Of a DNA stretch of 64,000 nt, positions 33,592-45,695 are shown piece by piece. The notes beneath the pieces were generated by a model. That model did not search any database and was not told the DNA's origin. It was given only the letters and a program-made list of their open reading frames with translations. Source of the stretch: Bidens hawaiensis (taxonomy: Eukaryota > Streptophyta > Magnoliopsida > Asterales > Asteraceae); contig JAIQDT010002851.1 of the NCBI GenBank assembly GCA_021521415.1, positions 1 to 64,000 of the forward strand. Reading direction: 5' to 3'. Position numbers and translations under genes: made by a program. Within the stretch, counting starts at the first letter, position 1. Every line of letters starts with the position of its first letter.

Positions 33592-36087
33592 CTAGATTGA
33601 CGTCACCTTCATAAGTCTTTTAAAGCGTATAAAGTCCTTTGGCTGAAGCGCTTTGGTTAGTATATCCGCCATTTGATCTTTGGTTGTACAGAATTGAACT
33701 TCAATATCTTGACTCTTCACTAGATCTCTAATGAAATGATATTTTACTCTTATGTGTTTGCTTTTCCCATGACACATTGGTTCTTTGGCAAGGCAGATTG
33801 TGGACTTATTATCACAGAACATTTTTGTAGGTTGTTCATCATCGAGTTCGAGCTCTCTTAATATTCCTTTGATCCATAAGGCTTGACATCCTTCTAGAGA
33901 AAGTGCTATATATTCTGCTTCCGTTGACGAGAGTGCTACTACCTTTTGTTTCTTGGATTGCCATGATATTATTCCCGAGCCTAAGTGAAATGCATATCCA
34001 GATGTGCTTTTGCTATCATCAAGATTTCCCGCATAATCACTATCACTAAATCTAATTAGTTGTCCATTTCCTCGTGTGTAAGAAATTCCATGATTCAAAG
34101 TGCCTTTTATGTACCGTAATATTCTTTTCCCAGCTTCCCAATGCGTTTTTGTAGGTTCTTCCATAAACCGACTTAATTTACTTACTGCATACATTATATC
34201 AGGTCTTGTGTTGGTTAGATACATGAGACTCCCCACTAGGCTTCTATAGAGACTAGGATCGATTAGTTCCTCTGGATCATCCTTGAAGAGTTTTAAGCCA
34301 TACTCCATTGGTGTAACAGTAGATTTACAATCGGCTATGTTGAATTTTTCTAATAAATTTTGAGCATACTTTTGTTGTGAAATGCCAATTGCTTCTCATT
34401 GTGAGAAACTTCCATTCCCAAGAAGTAGTGTAAGACACCCATGTCAGTCATTTCGAATTCGGCCTTCATGTCATCTTTGAAAGTACAAATTTCTTGTAAA
34501 AAATTACTTGCTATGATTAAATCATCTACATAGAGACATACTAATAGTCTGGTATTGTTGTTGAATTTCAATAATAACGTGTGTTCAAACGTGCACTTGT
34601 TGAAGCCGTGTTTTTGAAAGTATTCATCAATTCTACTATACCAAGCTCTTGGTGCTTGTTTTAATCCATAGAGGGCTTTCTTCAATAGGCATACCTTATG
34701 TTCGTGACCTTGTTTAATATAACCATCAGGTTGATCAATGTATACTTTTTCATTTAGATTTTCATTCAGAAATGCTGATTTTACATCCATTTAGTGCATA
34801 TGCCATCCATGTTGGGCCGCTAATGCAATGATTAATCTTACAGTTTCAAAACGAATAACAGGAGCAAATACTTCTTGATAATCAATTCCATATTTTTGTT
34901 TGTACCCCTTTACTACTAATCTGGCTTTGTATTTATCAACTTCTCCCTTTTCATTGTACTTCGTTTTATAAATCCATTTAACTCCTATAGATTTATGTCC
35001 TTGTGGCAAATCTACTAAATCCCAAGTGTTATTTTGTTGATGGATTCTATTTCGCTATCCATTGCCAGTCTCCATTTTTCACTCTTGTGTGCTTCCTCAA
35101 AGTTTTGTGGATCACTTTCAATATATAAAGCAAAGTGTGATCTGCTCCTTGTATTTCGTGATGTCTCACCTGATTGTCTATGTAACCTGGCTAATTGTCT
35201 GGGGTGAGTGCCTTCGTCTTTAGGTATATGTCATCTAGTGTTCTTATTTTGATTGGAGGATCACTTATGTTGGCTGTGGCATCTAAGGTGTTTTCAATTC
35301 CAGCAATATTGTCTGGTGTTGGCGACTCATTATTTTCCAAACCATTAGTTATATTTATCTCACCGCTATTGTCTCTTTCTATCTCTTGATCTTGTTCAGC
35401 GGACACAAGTTGTGAAGGTCCAGTTTGTATATTTTCTTTCTCATTTTCTGATAACCAAAAAGGTACTTCATACACCCTTTTATTGCTATTGTCCTCCCAA
35501 GTTCTGTTTTCGTAAAAAATGACATCTCGACTTACAATAATCTTCTTTGTTGCTGGATTGTATAATCTATATCCTTTACTATTTTCACTATACCCAACAA
35601 GTATCATTTTTTCTGTTTTGTCATCTAACTTTCCTCTCTTTTGTTGTGGGATATGAACATAAGCTAAACTTCCAAACACTCTAAGATGCTTTATATTTGG
35701 TTTCCCTGACCATGCTTCTTGAGGAGTGATATCTGACATGCTTTTGGATGTAGTTTTGTTTAATATATATATTGCGCATGCCATAGCCTCTCCCCAGTAA
35801 TAGTTGGATAGGTTCTTTGATTTTAACATGCTTCTACTCATTTCCATTATTGTTTTATTCTTTCGTTCTGCGATACCATTTTGTTGCGGTGTGTAACTTG
35901 TAGTTAATTGGTGATGTATTCCATGATTACTTAGAAAAGTTTGAAAATCATGGCCACAATATTCTCCTCACCTATCTGTTCTGAGACATTTTATTTTCCT
36001 TTCACTTTGATTCTCAACCCTACTTTTGAATATCTTGAAGTAGTATAATGCTTGTGATTTTTCTTTTAGAAAGTAGATCCAACATTT
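33592..36087 (-). pseudogene. Tork-like Copia integrase C-terminus, RT and RNase H, fragmented
   Basis: Minus-strand pieces in order: 35847-35191 integrase C-terminus (LSNYYWGEAMACAIYILNK, HLRVFGSLAYVHIP, ILVGYSENSKGYRLYNP); 35009-34791 RT start (KYKARLVVKGYKQKYGIDYQ, EVFAPV); 34790-34350 RT core (MDVKSAFLN, LKKALYGLKQAPRAWY, VCLYVDDLIIA); 34308-33592 RT end and RNase H (TRPDIMYAVSKLSRF, SDSDYAGN, KSTSGYAF, ALSSTEAEYIALS, CDNKSTICLA). Stops near 35010, 34790 and 34350 and frameshifts separate the pieces, so no polyprotein can be made. Catalytic YVDD is still present. Confidence 0.9.
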
Positions 36088-37690
36088 TCAGGAGTGATCA
36101 TCAATAAAGGTTATGAAGTATTTACACCCACTTATAGTTTGAGTTCTCATTGGATCACATATATCAAAGTGTATTAAATCAAGAGGATTGGGTGCCCGCC
36201 ATGTTGCTTTCTTTGGAATTGCCTTTCTTGCATGTTTACCCATAACACAACCTTCACATATTTGATCATTTTTATGAACTGTTGGAAGGCCCGTAACTGT
36301 TCCCTTTTTACTCATTTCTACTAGAGTGTCATAATTCAAGTGTCCATATCGTTGGTGCCATAAGGTTGAATCATCCTTTGTGACGACATTTAGTGCAAGG
36401 TTAATATCCTGTTCTAAGCTTAGTGGAAACATCTTGTTTTCGGTCATCTTGACATCAGCTATGTTGCATCCCCCGTTGATCATTGATTTTGCAATGATCT
36501 TTCATAAAATATACCTCGTACCCTTTCTGTATTAATTGTCCAACACTTAAAAGATTATGTTTTAATCCTTGAACGTAAAATACATTTGGTATTATCTTTT
36601 TCTTTCCTTGTAGATTAATACTTACTTCTCCACATCCCAACACTGCAAGTTTCTTGTCATCTCCTGTCCTTACTTCTCGTCTTTCTGAATCATGTAATGA
36701 TATAAATGCATTCTTATTTCCAGTCATATGATTACTACATCCACTATCTAAATACCAACAAATTTCAGTTGTGTTCTCTTCCATGTTGAATATCATAAAC
36801 ATGGTGTCTTCACTATCTTCGTTGTCTTCATTCTCATGCATTAATATATTTTCCCTTGTTTCTTCCGTGTTTCTATTTGGGCAATTTCTACTTACGTGGC
36901 CTAACTTTTGACAACTATAACATCTTATCTGATTTCTGTTTTGGGGTGAGAACCTACCCCCTCGGCCTCTTCCTCTACCTCTATTGGGCACAAAATTTCT
37001 TTGGTTTCTTGTTGTTTTGTTGTAGAAATTTGAATTTTGGTTTTGCACTTGAAAGGCCTGATCGATTTGTTGGGTGTCATATTGTTTTATCCTTAATTCA
37101 TGGGATTGTAGAATTCCCATTAATTCTTCGGTGGTTAATGTTGTTACATCCTTTGATTCTTCAATTGCAACAACAACAGACTCATATTTTCGAGTCAGGG
37201 TTCTTAAAATCTTTTCAATAATCCTTTGTTCGTCAATCTTGTCTTCATTCATTCTTAATTGATTTACTATTGAAGTTATTCGGTTAAAATATTCTTCAAC
37301 GGATTCTGTTTCATTCATACGACAATTATCGAATTCACATCTTAGCGTTTGAAGTTTTACCCATTGTACTCGTTGTTCACCGCGATAGGCTTTGTGTAGT
37401 ATATCCCACGCTTCTTTGGATGAATTTGCAGTTGCAATTCTTTCAAATATTGTTTCACTGGACGCTTGGAACAAGATGTGTAAAGCCCTTTTATCTTTTT
37501 TTAGGTTTTCCCTATATTCGGTTATTATGGCATCCGTTGCATCCGTTGGTAATTCCCTGTAGCCTGTTTCAACGATATTCCAGAGTTCTTGTGATTCGAG
37601 TAATACTTGCATTTGGATATGCCAGTGATAATAATTATTTCCCAGTAATTTCGGTATTTGAGGTTGTATTCCACTGCCTTGCATCGCCAT
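36088..37690 (-). pseudogene. Tork-like Copia gag, protease and integrase N-terminus
   Basis: ATG at 37690 opens 411 codons. Gag: IPKLLGNNYYHWHIQMQ, KEAWDILHKAYRGEQRV. Zinc knuckle CYSCQKLGHVSRNC near 36900. Protease ICWYLDSGCSNHMTG near 36745. The frame ends at 36455, and the integrase start continues in another frame (36483-36088): LWHQRYGHLNYDTL, CEGCVMGKHARKAIP, DLIHFDICDP, and the first catalytic Asp region FITFIDDHS. The shift at about 36470 and a stop at 36088 break the polyprotein. Gag and protease are the best preserved parts. Confidence 0.88.
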
Positions 37691-37762
37691 ATTGATTTGT
37701 TGTGATTGTGCCTTGTTTCGTGATCAGTGTGTCGTTTATGCAATCTGGCTCTGATACCAGCT

Positions 37763-38033
37763 TATTGCAGATAATCGAATTGTTGATAACAATATGTAGA
37801 GAGAATGATAATTGAGAATTTTTGATATAATATTCTTTGATAACCGTCATACACATCAGGGAGGCATATGTATACCCCTTAGGTGTAGATAAGATTATCC
37901 AATCAACATGATTCTGATTGGTATAATCATAAGTAATATAATGTTACATAAATATAAGACTAAACTATATAAATACAATAACAATAACTAATAAAATTAA
38001 TAATATTAATCTAGCTTATAGTATAATCTAATA
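37763..38033 (-). repeat. 5' LTR of the Tork-like Copia element
   Basis: First LTR in the direction of the element. It is followed on the minus strand by the tRNA-Met primer site ctggtatcagagcc. Confidence 0.9.
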
Positions 38034-38038
38034 TAGCA

Positions 38039-39176
38039 AAGGTTTTTATCTTCAAAAATCAAATCCCAGTACTGTAAGGGTAGAATTGATTAGCTCTTTT
38101 GATGCCCCAAAAATATCATGAGGTGTTCGGAAATGGTCGGAGTAGCTGAAAAGAATTTGCTTGATATCACGATGAAATTCGTCCAACATACCCATAGTTT
38201 TAAGTCGTCTTAAATAGTTGGGTTTTGCTTAAAAATCAATAGTTTTGCTTTATGAGTTGTCTAAACCAGACACCCAACCTTTTATGTATATTGCAAAGGC
38301 AAGGAGATGAAGATAACATCCGTTCAACTTTATGTTTATGTCGTGGATTAGCAAATGAATCGGTGAACCATATATTTGTCATGCAACTAGGTGAGAAGAA
38401 TATGGGCTTAGGTAAGTTCATGGTGCAGGGTCTCAGTTTTGTCTGCTCCAATTTGGAAGTGATCTTGGTTATTATAAGTATGAAAAATTAATCAATTTCG
38501 CATAGAAAGGCAATCCAAATGATTGTTCTTAACACTGTTTTGTATGTGTGGAATGCTATAAATGATAAACCCTTCAATAACATACTGATATCGGTGTAAA
38601 ATATTGTCTCTTTGTATTTGTTTGCTTTCAGCTTTCTACTATGTAAGTACACCCGTTATGTAGCTTATAATTCTTTTTATACAAAACATAAATTCATATG
38701 AATCACTTTAATATGATTTGTTCTCCATATAGCTAGCCTCACATCAATTGTCCCTCCAAAGGGTTCATATCACGTGTCTCACAACTAGGTTCACAACATT
38801 GGTCACATCCACATGCCTAATATAAATTGTCCATTCATAGGGCTCATAAAATTAACCTGAAACTCGTAGTTTTGTTAACCACATTGTTAATTAAATTATC
38901 ATTTCATCCAGAAGTCGTGGTCCAGTTACTATATCATTATCACTTTAATTATTAGGGAGATACGTAATCCCAACACCAATGTCTAGATATTTAAACTACA
39001 ATCCAATTATATGAACAAGAATGCTATATGTTCTATCTACGGGTCTATGTACTTAGTTAGTTACTTTTGTCGTGTGTGTAAACAATCTTGTGTATTTTGA
39101 CTTCCTTTCGGCGTCGGTCTCTTAGGTTTTGCTAGACAGTTCTTATTGTCAACCACTCATTAACTTCCGCATATCC
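38039..39176. other. Intergenic DNA between the Tork-like Copia element and the hAT MITE
   Basis: No gene recognised. Two overlapping ORFs of 71 and 79 codons at 38236-38491 lie on opposite strands and have no family resemblance. Confidence 0.5.
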
Positions 39177-39184
39177 CCACAAAA

Positions 39185-39849
39185 TAGGGGTGAGCATGGT
39201 TCGGTTCGGTTATTGGGTGAAACCCAAACCTAAACCTAAGCTATCGGTTATTTTAGAATATCAACCAATCGGTTTTCGGTTATTCGATTATTCGGTTATT
39301 TGATTTTCGGTTATTTTCGGTTTCGGTTTAGGTTATTTTCAGGTTTTTTTTTATTGTGAGTAGACATTACAAAAAATAGAGTACCTCATACCTATTGAAT
39401 TCAAAATACAAAAATAGGCACGTGTAATGTGGAACCAAACAAATACAAAGTTGTTTGAGTAGTATAATTTAAAATTCAACAACGTTTTTAACAAAAAAAT
39501 AAAGGTTTCCCAAATCTTCATTCATTGTCTTATTCATCTTCAAAGTTTAGACCCAATCTTGATCATGTTTATAATCTTCACCACCATCAATGGTAGATTC
39601 TTTTGGTGTTTCGTTTCTGGTCATAACATCTTAAAAAAAACACGTAGAAAACATAGGTTCGATTAATCGGTTCGGTTCGGTTTTTTTCGGTTTTTTTTAA
39701 AATGGATAACCTAACCTAAACCCAAAAATCGGTTTTTCGTAAAATTATAAAATTAACCGTCGGTTATTGCTTCGGTTCGATTTTTTTCGGTTCGGTTTTT
39801 TCGGTTATTCGGTTTCGGTTCGGTTAATTCGGTTTTATGCTCACACCTA
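39185..39849. mobile_element. hAT-type MITE (665 bp) with 8-bp target duplication
   Basis: The ends are taggggtgagcat and, inverted, taggtgtgagcat. The 8-base duplication ccacaaaa is perfect (39177-39184 and 39850-39857). The interior has subterminal ttcggtt/aaccgaa repeats and no transposase. Length and target size fit a non-autonomous hAT element. Confidence 0.88.
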
Positions 39850-39857
39850 CCACAAAA

Positions 39858-41056
39858 TATGACCCTTACTAATATGAGTACTTATTTATGTTCGTCTCGC
39901 TTTACCATATATCCACTACACCCACAATATTATCGCAAACCCGATTGGGATCGTATTTGAACTTGAGACCTGTAGTCTTCAATCTAAATCTTTACTTTCC
40001 TTCCAATGCCAATTGAGTTAAAGCTCATAGGCGATATGACATGTTATTAAGCTAAACTAATCAAGACCCATGTAGAAAAATTAAAATTATACTTAAAAAG
40101 TAATTAATGTTGGGCCTTACATTTTTCTAAGCCCACGATGAAGACTTGCTCAAGCCCATTAGTGAAGTGATGGGTCATGCATGAATATAACGCAAAACTC
40201 AAAAATTAAATTAAATTTATATAAGTAGAAACATAAGCAAAGATTACATTTATTCAATTTATATAAATTAAGCTTAAATTTAATTTATAATATTAAGCTT
40301 AACCTCGTTTGTAATATACAAAAAGAAGACAACACACACAAGAAGCCCAAAGTCCAAGTGTATAAATTCTTGGCTCTCTTTTTAATTTACATTCCTTCAT
40401 ATTCGATTTTCATAACCAGTTATTTTGACTAAGAATCCCTGTGGGATGATGGGATTCTAACAAGTAACAAACCCTTCATATAATTCAACAAATATATAGA
40501 ATCTAAATAAGTAGAATAATGAGGTTCAAGTTATCGATAGTATAATGATCTACATATTTATATATAGAAATATTTGATGATAACAACGAATTGAAATGAA
40601 ATAAATCTTGATTCAGAACCAGAATTGTGTTCATCATCGGAAACTGCTTCAGAGTCCATATTCGATAATAAGCGTATTGCATGTGCCAATACTTTGTGCA
40701 TATGGCGAACGTGAGAGATGGCCGGCGTGCATACATGTAGTAGATTTTGCAGAAACTGTTGAAGGGTGCACTAAGCTTATTATCATATAGTGACTTTGAA
40801 TATATGGCTTGTTGAAACTTAACTAGAAGCCTGCAGGTATTGTTAAATTCTAAGAATCTAAAATAAATTTATATATATGTTCAGTTTATTAATCAATAAG
40901 CATCGGTTCAAAGATAAAATTAACGAGGCGGTGGCAGTCGCACGTTGTGGCAGTGGGTACCGTAAAGTTTACTTCAAGAGAATCATATATATGAAGACGT
41001 TGCAACTCTATTTCAAATATCAAAATCTAGTGCCGATAATTTAAAGAAAGAACTTC
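39858..41056. other. Intergenic DNA, nothing recognised
   Basis: AT-rich. Short ORFs at 40503-40790 are not supported by any motif. Confidence 0.5.
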
Positions 41057-41061
41057 GAAAC

Positions 41062-41264
41062 TAATAGATAATATTGTTTATAGTATAGATTGGTATAATT
41101 GATTTGTTAATATCTCCATCCATAATACTAGGAGATGTTTATGGTATAGATTAGTATGATTGATTTGATGATATCTCCATCTATGATAGGAGATTTGTTT
41201 TGTATCTATATATTCAATGGAATGAGAATAAGGAAGCAAGCATTCATTTACCAAATAACTTACA
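41062..41264 (+). repeat. 5' LTR of the intact Copia element
   Basis: Starts taatagataat and ends aacttaca. It contains a short internal near-repeat, tatagattggtata / tatagattagtatg. It is 203 bases, small even for Copia. Confidence 0.9.
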
Positions 41265-41363
41265 TGGTATCAACCTATTCCCGATCCTCCTAACCCTACC
41301 CCTTCCGCCGCCTCCCCTACATCATCTCCACCCTTCTCCTCTCTCGTTCCTCGGCGCTATCCC

Positions 41364-44300
41364 ATGGCCGATCAGAAACTGCACCCGGCTGCCACAGTTT
41401 CCAACATCCGAACATCTGTCCCCATTACCCTGGACAACGATGCTTCCGACTACAACATCTGGTCGGAGCTATTTCGGAACCATTGCACGGCTTTCCTGGT
41501 GGCCGACCACCTGGCACCACGCCCGCAACCCACCAACCCAACCTCCTCAACTTCAACAGACACGCAAGCACCACCCCCTCCCCCTGCAGCCGACTCATGG
41601 GAACGCCTCGACGCCATTGTCCTACAATGGATTTATGGCACAATTTCTCCCGGTCTCTTGAAAACCATCATCAAAAAGCGCACCTCTGCGTTTGAAGCCT
41701 GGACGGCCATCGAGAATATTTTTCAAGACAACAAAGCCACTCGGGCTCTCTTCCTCAAACAAAGGTTCGCAACCACTCGTCTTGAAAACTTTTCTTCTAT
41801 GCAGGAATATTGCCAAGCCATCAAGGTCATCGCCGATCAGTTAACCAACGTGGATGCCCCTGTCGATGAACAGGACTTAGTGCTCCAAACCCTCTCCGGT
41901 CTCACGGAACAATATGAAACCATTAGCACCATCCTGCAAAATACCAAACCCCTACCCTCCTTCTTTGAAATCAGGTCTCAATTATGCATGCATGAAACAA
42001 CCAAAGCTAACCAAGCCATGCACCATGCCTCCCAAGCCGCCACAGCCCTCCACACTCACACTCAAACTCGCTCTCCCTCACCATCTCCTGACAACCCTTC
42101 AGCCCGAACCAGCCCGGACTTCTCCCGTGGTCGTGGCAGATCTCGGGGACGAGGCCGCGGCCGGTCCTCGCACTCTCAAGCCAACCGCTCCCGTAGCGCG
42201 CAACCTCACCAAAACCAACACCAACACCCTTACATCATCTTCCCCAACAACTGGGCCACTAACCAATGGTCCTCTTTCCTTCACCACCCCGGAAACCCGA
42301 CCACCAATAGCCAACCACCCTGCCCCTACCCTTCCACACCACGCCCACACAACTCCCCGGGTATTCTAGGACCGGCCCCTGCTCAGGCTCACTTGGCCTC
42401 CTACCGACCATCCCCCACGGACATCGCGCAGGCTCTATATACACTGTCTTTGAATCAACAAGGTGATCCGATTGGTTTCATGGACACCGGCGCTACCGGG
42501 CATATGCAACAGTCAGGTAATCTTTCCCCATCTATTTTTAATCCTTGCACTAATAAATCTATTATAGTTGGTAATGGCATGAGCATTCCGGTACTTGGAC
42601 AAGGCAATCAAACCTTACCCCCACCTTACCCACCTTTCAAACTCAATAATGTCCTCTATTCACCCAACCTGATTAAAAATCTCATATCCGTTCGTCGCTT
42701 TACAACGGACAATTTCGTTTCTATTGAATTTGACCCGTTTGGTTTTGTTGTGAAGGATCTGAAGACGCAAGCACCTATCCTACGATGCAATAGCTCGGGC
42801 GACCTATATCCCTTCACCGCCAACTTTACCAAGTTTTTGCACTCCCCCACAGCTCTCACGGCTACAACCCAAGACCGTTGGCATCAACGCCTTGGACACC
42901 CGGGCGACAACTTATTGCACTCGTTGAAGTCGTCTTCATTTATTAATTTTAGCAAAACAAACAATGCACTTTGTCAATCTTGTGTTTTTGGCAAAAGTGT
43001 CAAACTTCCTTTTTATGATTCTCTTAATAAATCTTGTTTGCCATTTGACATTATCCATAGTGATTTGTGGACTTCACCGGTTATGAGTACCGGTGGACAT
43101 CGATATTATATATTATTTTTAGACGATCACACCGATTTTCTATGGACCTACCCCCTCCCCCATAAATCCGATGTGTATGCTACCTTCACAAATTTTCACA
43201 ACATGATTACCACTCAATTTGAACGTAAGCTAAAACAATTTCAATGTGACAATGGCACTGAATATACTAACAACAATTTCATGACCTTTTGTCGCATAAA
43301 TGGCTTACAATTTCGTTTCTCTTGCCCACATACGTCATCTCAAAATGGTAAAGCGGAACGCAAAATCCGCACCATTAATAATATGATCCGTACCCTTTTG
43401 GCCCAAGCATCTCTTCCCCCATCCTTTTGGCATCACGCCCTTGAAACCGCAACCTATCTTATTAACATCCTTCCCAAGAAAACTCACAAATTCCTCTCTC
43501 CCACCACCCTCCTCTATAATGTCTCACCCACATACGACCACCTTCGTGTGTTCGGGTGCTTATGCTACCCCATTCTTCCTCCCACCACCTCCCACAAACT
43601 TACTAACCGCTCCCAACCTTGTGTATTCCTCGGCTACCCATTGAACCACCGCGGGTATAAATGCTTCGATCTCAACACCAACAAAATGTTAATATCTCGC
43701 CATGTTTATTTTGAGGAATCCATATATCCTTTCTCTATTCAAAAACCAACCTCACCTCCCGACTACACCTTCCTAACACCACCTCTACACCCCTCATTCT
43801 GGTCTCACATTATTCCTCCCTCTCCTGCGGACAATTCACCAGGCCAACCAGGCCAACCGCATACCGGACCCTCCCCCGGCCCACCTATTCGTCTCCAATC
43901 TGAAAGCCAATCTTCAACCCCAACAACCAGCCCACCTGCTTCTGGCCCACCCCCAGCCAGCCCACCTGCTTCTGGCCCACCAACAGCCACCTCTTCCCTA
44001 CCTATACAACCGAACCCACCTATCTCTCCTACCATACCCCCAGCCCCGCCGGCCCCCACCCGCACCATGCGCACACGTGCCATGGATGGCATCTCTAAAC
44101 CAAAACAGGTTCTTAACCTCCACACAGATACTATCGCCCCCCTTCCCAAATCCCCGACAACTGCCTTGTCCATACCAGAATGGCACAATGCCATGAAAAC
44201 TGAGTTTAGTGCACTGCTTAAAAATGAGACTTGGGAATTGGTTCCTCGGCATCCAGGCATGAATATAATACGTAGTATGTGGTTGTTTAAACACAAGTTT

Positions 44301-45695
44301 CGGTCAGATGGCACTTTGGAGAGGTACGAAGCACGACTGGTGTGCGATGGTCGTGGTCAACAGGTTGGGGTCGATTGTGGTGAAACGTTCAGTCCCGTGG
44401 TTAAACCATCCACCATTCGGACCGTCCTTACTATAGCACTTTCTAACTCTTGGCCAATTCATCAGTTGGACGTAACTAATGCCTTTCTTCACGGGAACCT
44501 GCAAGAAACAATCTTTATGTATCAACCAATGGGGTTCCGCCACCGGGATTATCCAGATCATGTCTGTCGTCTGAAGAAGTCTCTCTACGGACTTAAACAA
44601 GCTCCCCGAGCTTGGTACCAGCGGTTCACTGACTTCGTTCTTCAACAAGGGTTCACTCAATGCAAATCAGACAATTCCTTATTTTTATACCGCCACGGCC
44701 GTAACATTGCTTATCTACTCATATATGTGGATGATATAATCCTCACCACCTCATCTCACTCACTTCGCCAGCAGCTAATGTCCATCCTTGCAGGGGAATT
44801 CGCCATGAAGGACTTAGGTCCTTTATCTCATTTTTTGGGCATTTCCGTCACACGACAGGGTGACGGTTTATTTTTATCCCAACAAGCATATGCTAAAGAT
44901 ATTATCCATCGTGCCGGCATGGATTCTTGCAAGCCTTCCACAACACCCGTTGACACCCACAGCAAACTGAGCAGTGAATCTGGGCCCTTACTTGATAATC
45001 CTACTAATTATAGAAGTCTAGCCGGTGCATTGCAATATCTCACCTTCACCAGACCAGACCTCACCTATGCTGTTCAACAGATTTGCATACATATGCACTC
45101 TCCTCGGGTTTCTCACTGGAACGCTTTAAAACGCATCATTCGGTATCTTCAAGGCACCTCCGAGTTTGGACTTCATCTCTCCTCCACTTCATCTCTATAT
45201 CTTCGAGCATATACCGACGCTGACTGGGCTGGGTGTCCCGACACCCGTCGATCTACCTCCGGATACTGTGTCTATTTGGGCGACAACTTGATCTCCCGGT
45301 CCTCTAAACGTCAGTCAACCATCTCTCGCTCCAGTGCTGAGGCTGAGTATCGTGGACTTGCTAATGTCGTGGCCGAATTATGTTGGCTTCGGAATCTACT
45401 TCTTGAACTTCATCGGCCCCTATCCAAAGCATCGATTGTGTATTGTGATAACCTAAGTGCCATCTACCTTTCCGGAAACCCGGTTCAACATCAACGAACC
45501 AAGCACATTGAGCTGGATATTCACTTTGTCCGTGAGCATGTTCAAAAGGGCCTAGTTCGAGTTATTCATGTCCCTTCCAGAAACCAAGTGGCTGACATCT
45601 TCACCAAAGGACTACCTCGGACTCTTTTCGAAGATTTTCGCTCCAGTCTAAGCATTCGCCCTCCTCCGCTTCGACTGCGGGGGTGTAATAGATAA
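41364..45695 (+). CDS. Copia gag-pol polyprotein, 1,443 residues
   Basis: Single ORF from ATG 41364. Gag fills roughly residues 1-330, with a Pro/Thr-rich, Arg/Gly-rich C-terminus (RGRGRSRGRGRGRSS) instead of a clear CCHC knuckle. Protease FMDTGATGHM at about 371. Integrase zinc domain WHQRLGHPG (about 506) and CQSCVFGK (about 537), then catalytic Asp in IHSDLW (566), CDNGTEY (about 628) and Glu in NGKAERK (about 663). RT from ETWELVPRHPG (about 955), ALYGL-type block SLYGLKQAPRAWYQRF, YVDD at about 1121. RNase H YTDADWAGCP (1284), SSAEAEYRG (about 1325) and DNLSAIYLSGNP (about 1363). The ORF end overlaps the first bases of the right LTR. RNase H and integrase motifs are of the Ale/Retrofit type. 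No stop or frameshift is present, so it may be active. Confidence 0.95.
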   Translation: MADQKLHPAATVSNIRTSVPITLDNDASDYNIWSELFRNHCTAFLVADHLAPRPQPTNPTSSTSTDTQAPPPPPAADSWERLDAIVLQWIYGTISPGLLKTIIKKRTSAFEAWTAIENIFQDNKATRALFLKQRFATTRLENFSSMQEYCQAIKVIADQLTNVDAPVDEQDLVLQTLSGLTEQYETISTILQNTKPLPSFFEIRSQLCMHETTKANQAMHHASQAATALHTHTQTRSPSPSPDNPSARTSPDFSRGRGRSRGRGRGRSSHSQANRSRSAQPHQNQHQHPYIIFPNNWATNQWSSFLHHPGNPTTNSQPPCPYPSTPRPHNSPGILGPAPAQAHLASYRPSPTDIAQALYTLSLNQQGDPIGFMDTGATGHMQQSGNLSPSIFNPCTNKSIIVGNGMSIPVLGQGNQTLPPPYPPFKLNNVLYSPNLIKNLISVRRFTTDNFVSIEFDPFGFVVKDLKTQAPILRCNSSGDLYPFTANFTKFLHSPTALTATTQDRWHQRLGHPGDNLLHSLKSSSFINFSKTNNALCQSCVFGKSVKLPFYDSLNKSCLPFDIIHSDLWTSPVMSTGGHRYYILFLDDHTDFLWTYPLPHKSDVYATFTNFHNMITTQFERKLKQFQCDNGTEYTNNNFMTFCRINGLQFRFSCPHTSSQNGKAERKIRTINNMIRTLLAQASLPPSFWHHALETATYLINILPKKTHKFLSPTTLLYNVSPTYDHLRVFGCLCYPILPPTTSHKLTNRSQPCVFLGYPLNHRGYKCFDLNTNKMLISRHVYFEESIYPFSIQKPTSPPDYTFLTPPLHPSFWSHIIPPSPADNSPGQPGQPHTGPSPGPPIRLQSESQSSTPTTSPPASGPPPASPPASGPPTATSSLPIQPNPPISPTIPPAPPAPTRTMRTRAMDGISKPKQVLNLHTDTIAPLPKSPTTALSIPEWHNAMKTEFSALLKNETWELVPRHPGMNIIRSMWLFKHKFRSDGTLERYEARLVCDGRGQQVGVDCGETFSPVVKPSTIRTVLTIALSNSWPIHQLDVTNAFLHGNLQETIFMYQPMGFRHRDYPDHVCRLKKSLYGLKQAPRAWYQRFTDFVLQQGFTQCKSDNSLFLYRHGRNIAYLLIYVDDIILTTSSHSLRQQLMSILAGEFAMKDLGPLSHFLGISVTRQGDGLFLSQQAYAKDIIHRAGMDSCKPSTTPVDTHSKLSSESGPLLDNPTNYRSLAGALQYLTFTRPDLTYAVQQICIHMHSPRVSHWNALKRIIRYLQGTSEFGLHLSSTSSLYLRAYTDADWAGCPDTRRSTSGYCVYLGDNLISRSSKRQSTISRSSAEAEYRGLANVVAELCWLRNLLLELHRPLSKASIVYCDNLSAIYLSGNPVQHQRTKHIELDIHFVREHVQKGLVRVIHVPSRNQVADIFTKGLPRTLFEDFRSSLSIRPPPLRLRGCNR

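Larger units (their letters stand above)
33309..38033 (-). mobile_element. Tork-like Copia retrotransposon, decayed, predates the duplication
   Basis: Two 271-base LTRs (33309-33579 and 37763-38033) are flanked by the 5-base duplication tagca (33304-33308 and 38034-38038). On the minus strand the primer site ctggtatcagagcc follows the right-hand LTR (37750-37762) and a purine tract, acaggagga, precedes the left-hand LTR. LTRs differ at about seven of 271 positions. The same target site and the first 158 LTR bases are in copy B (63843-64000), so the insertion is older than the duplication. Confidence 0.93.

Noticed and set aside
43805..44314. 169-codon minus-strand ORF opposite the Copia polyprotein
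   Set aside because: Shadow of the Pro-rich linker of gag-pol; no independent motif.
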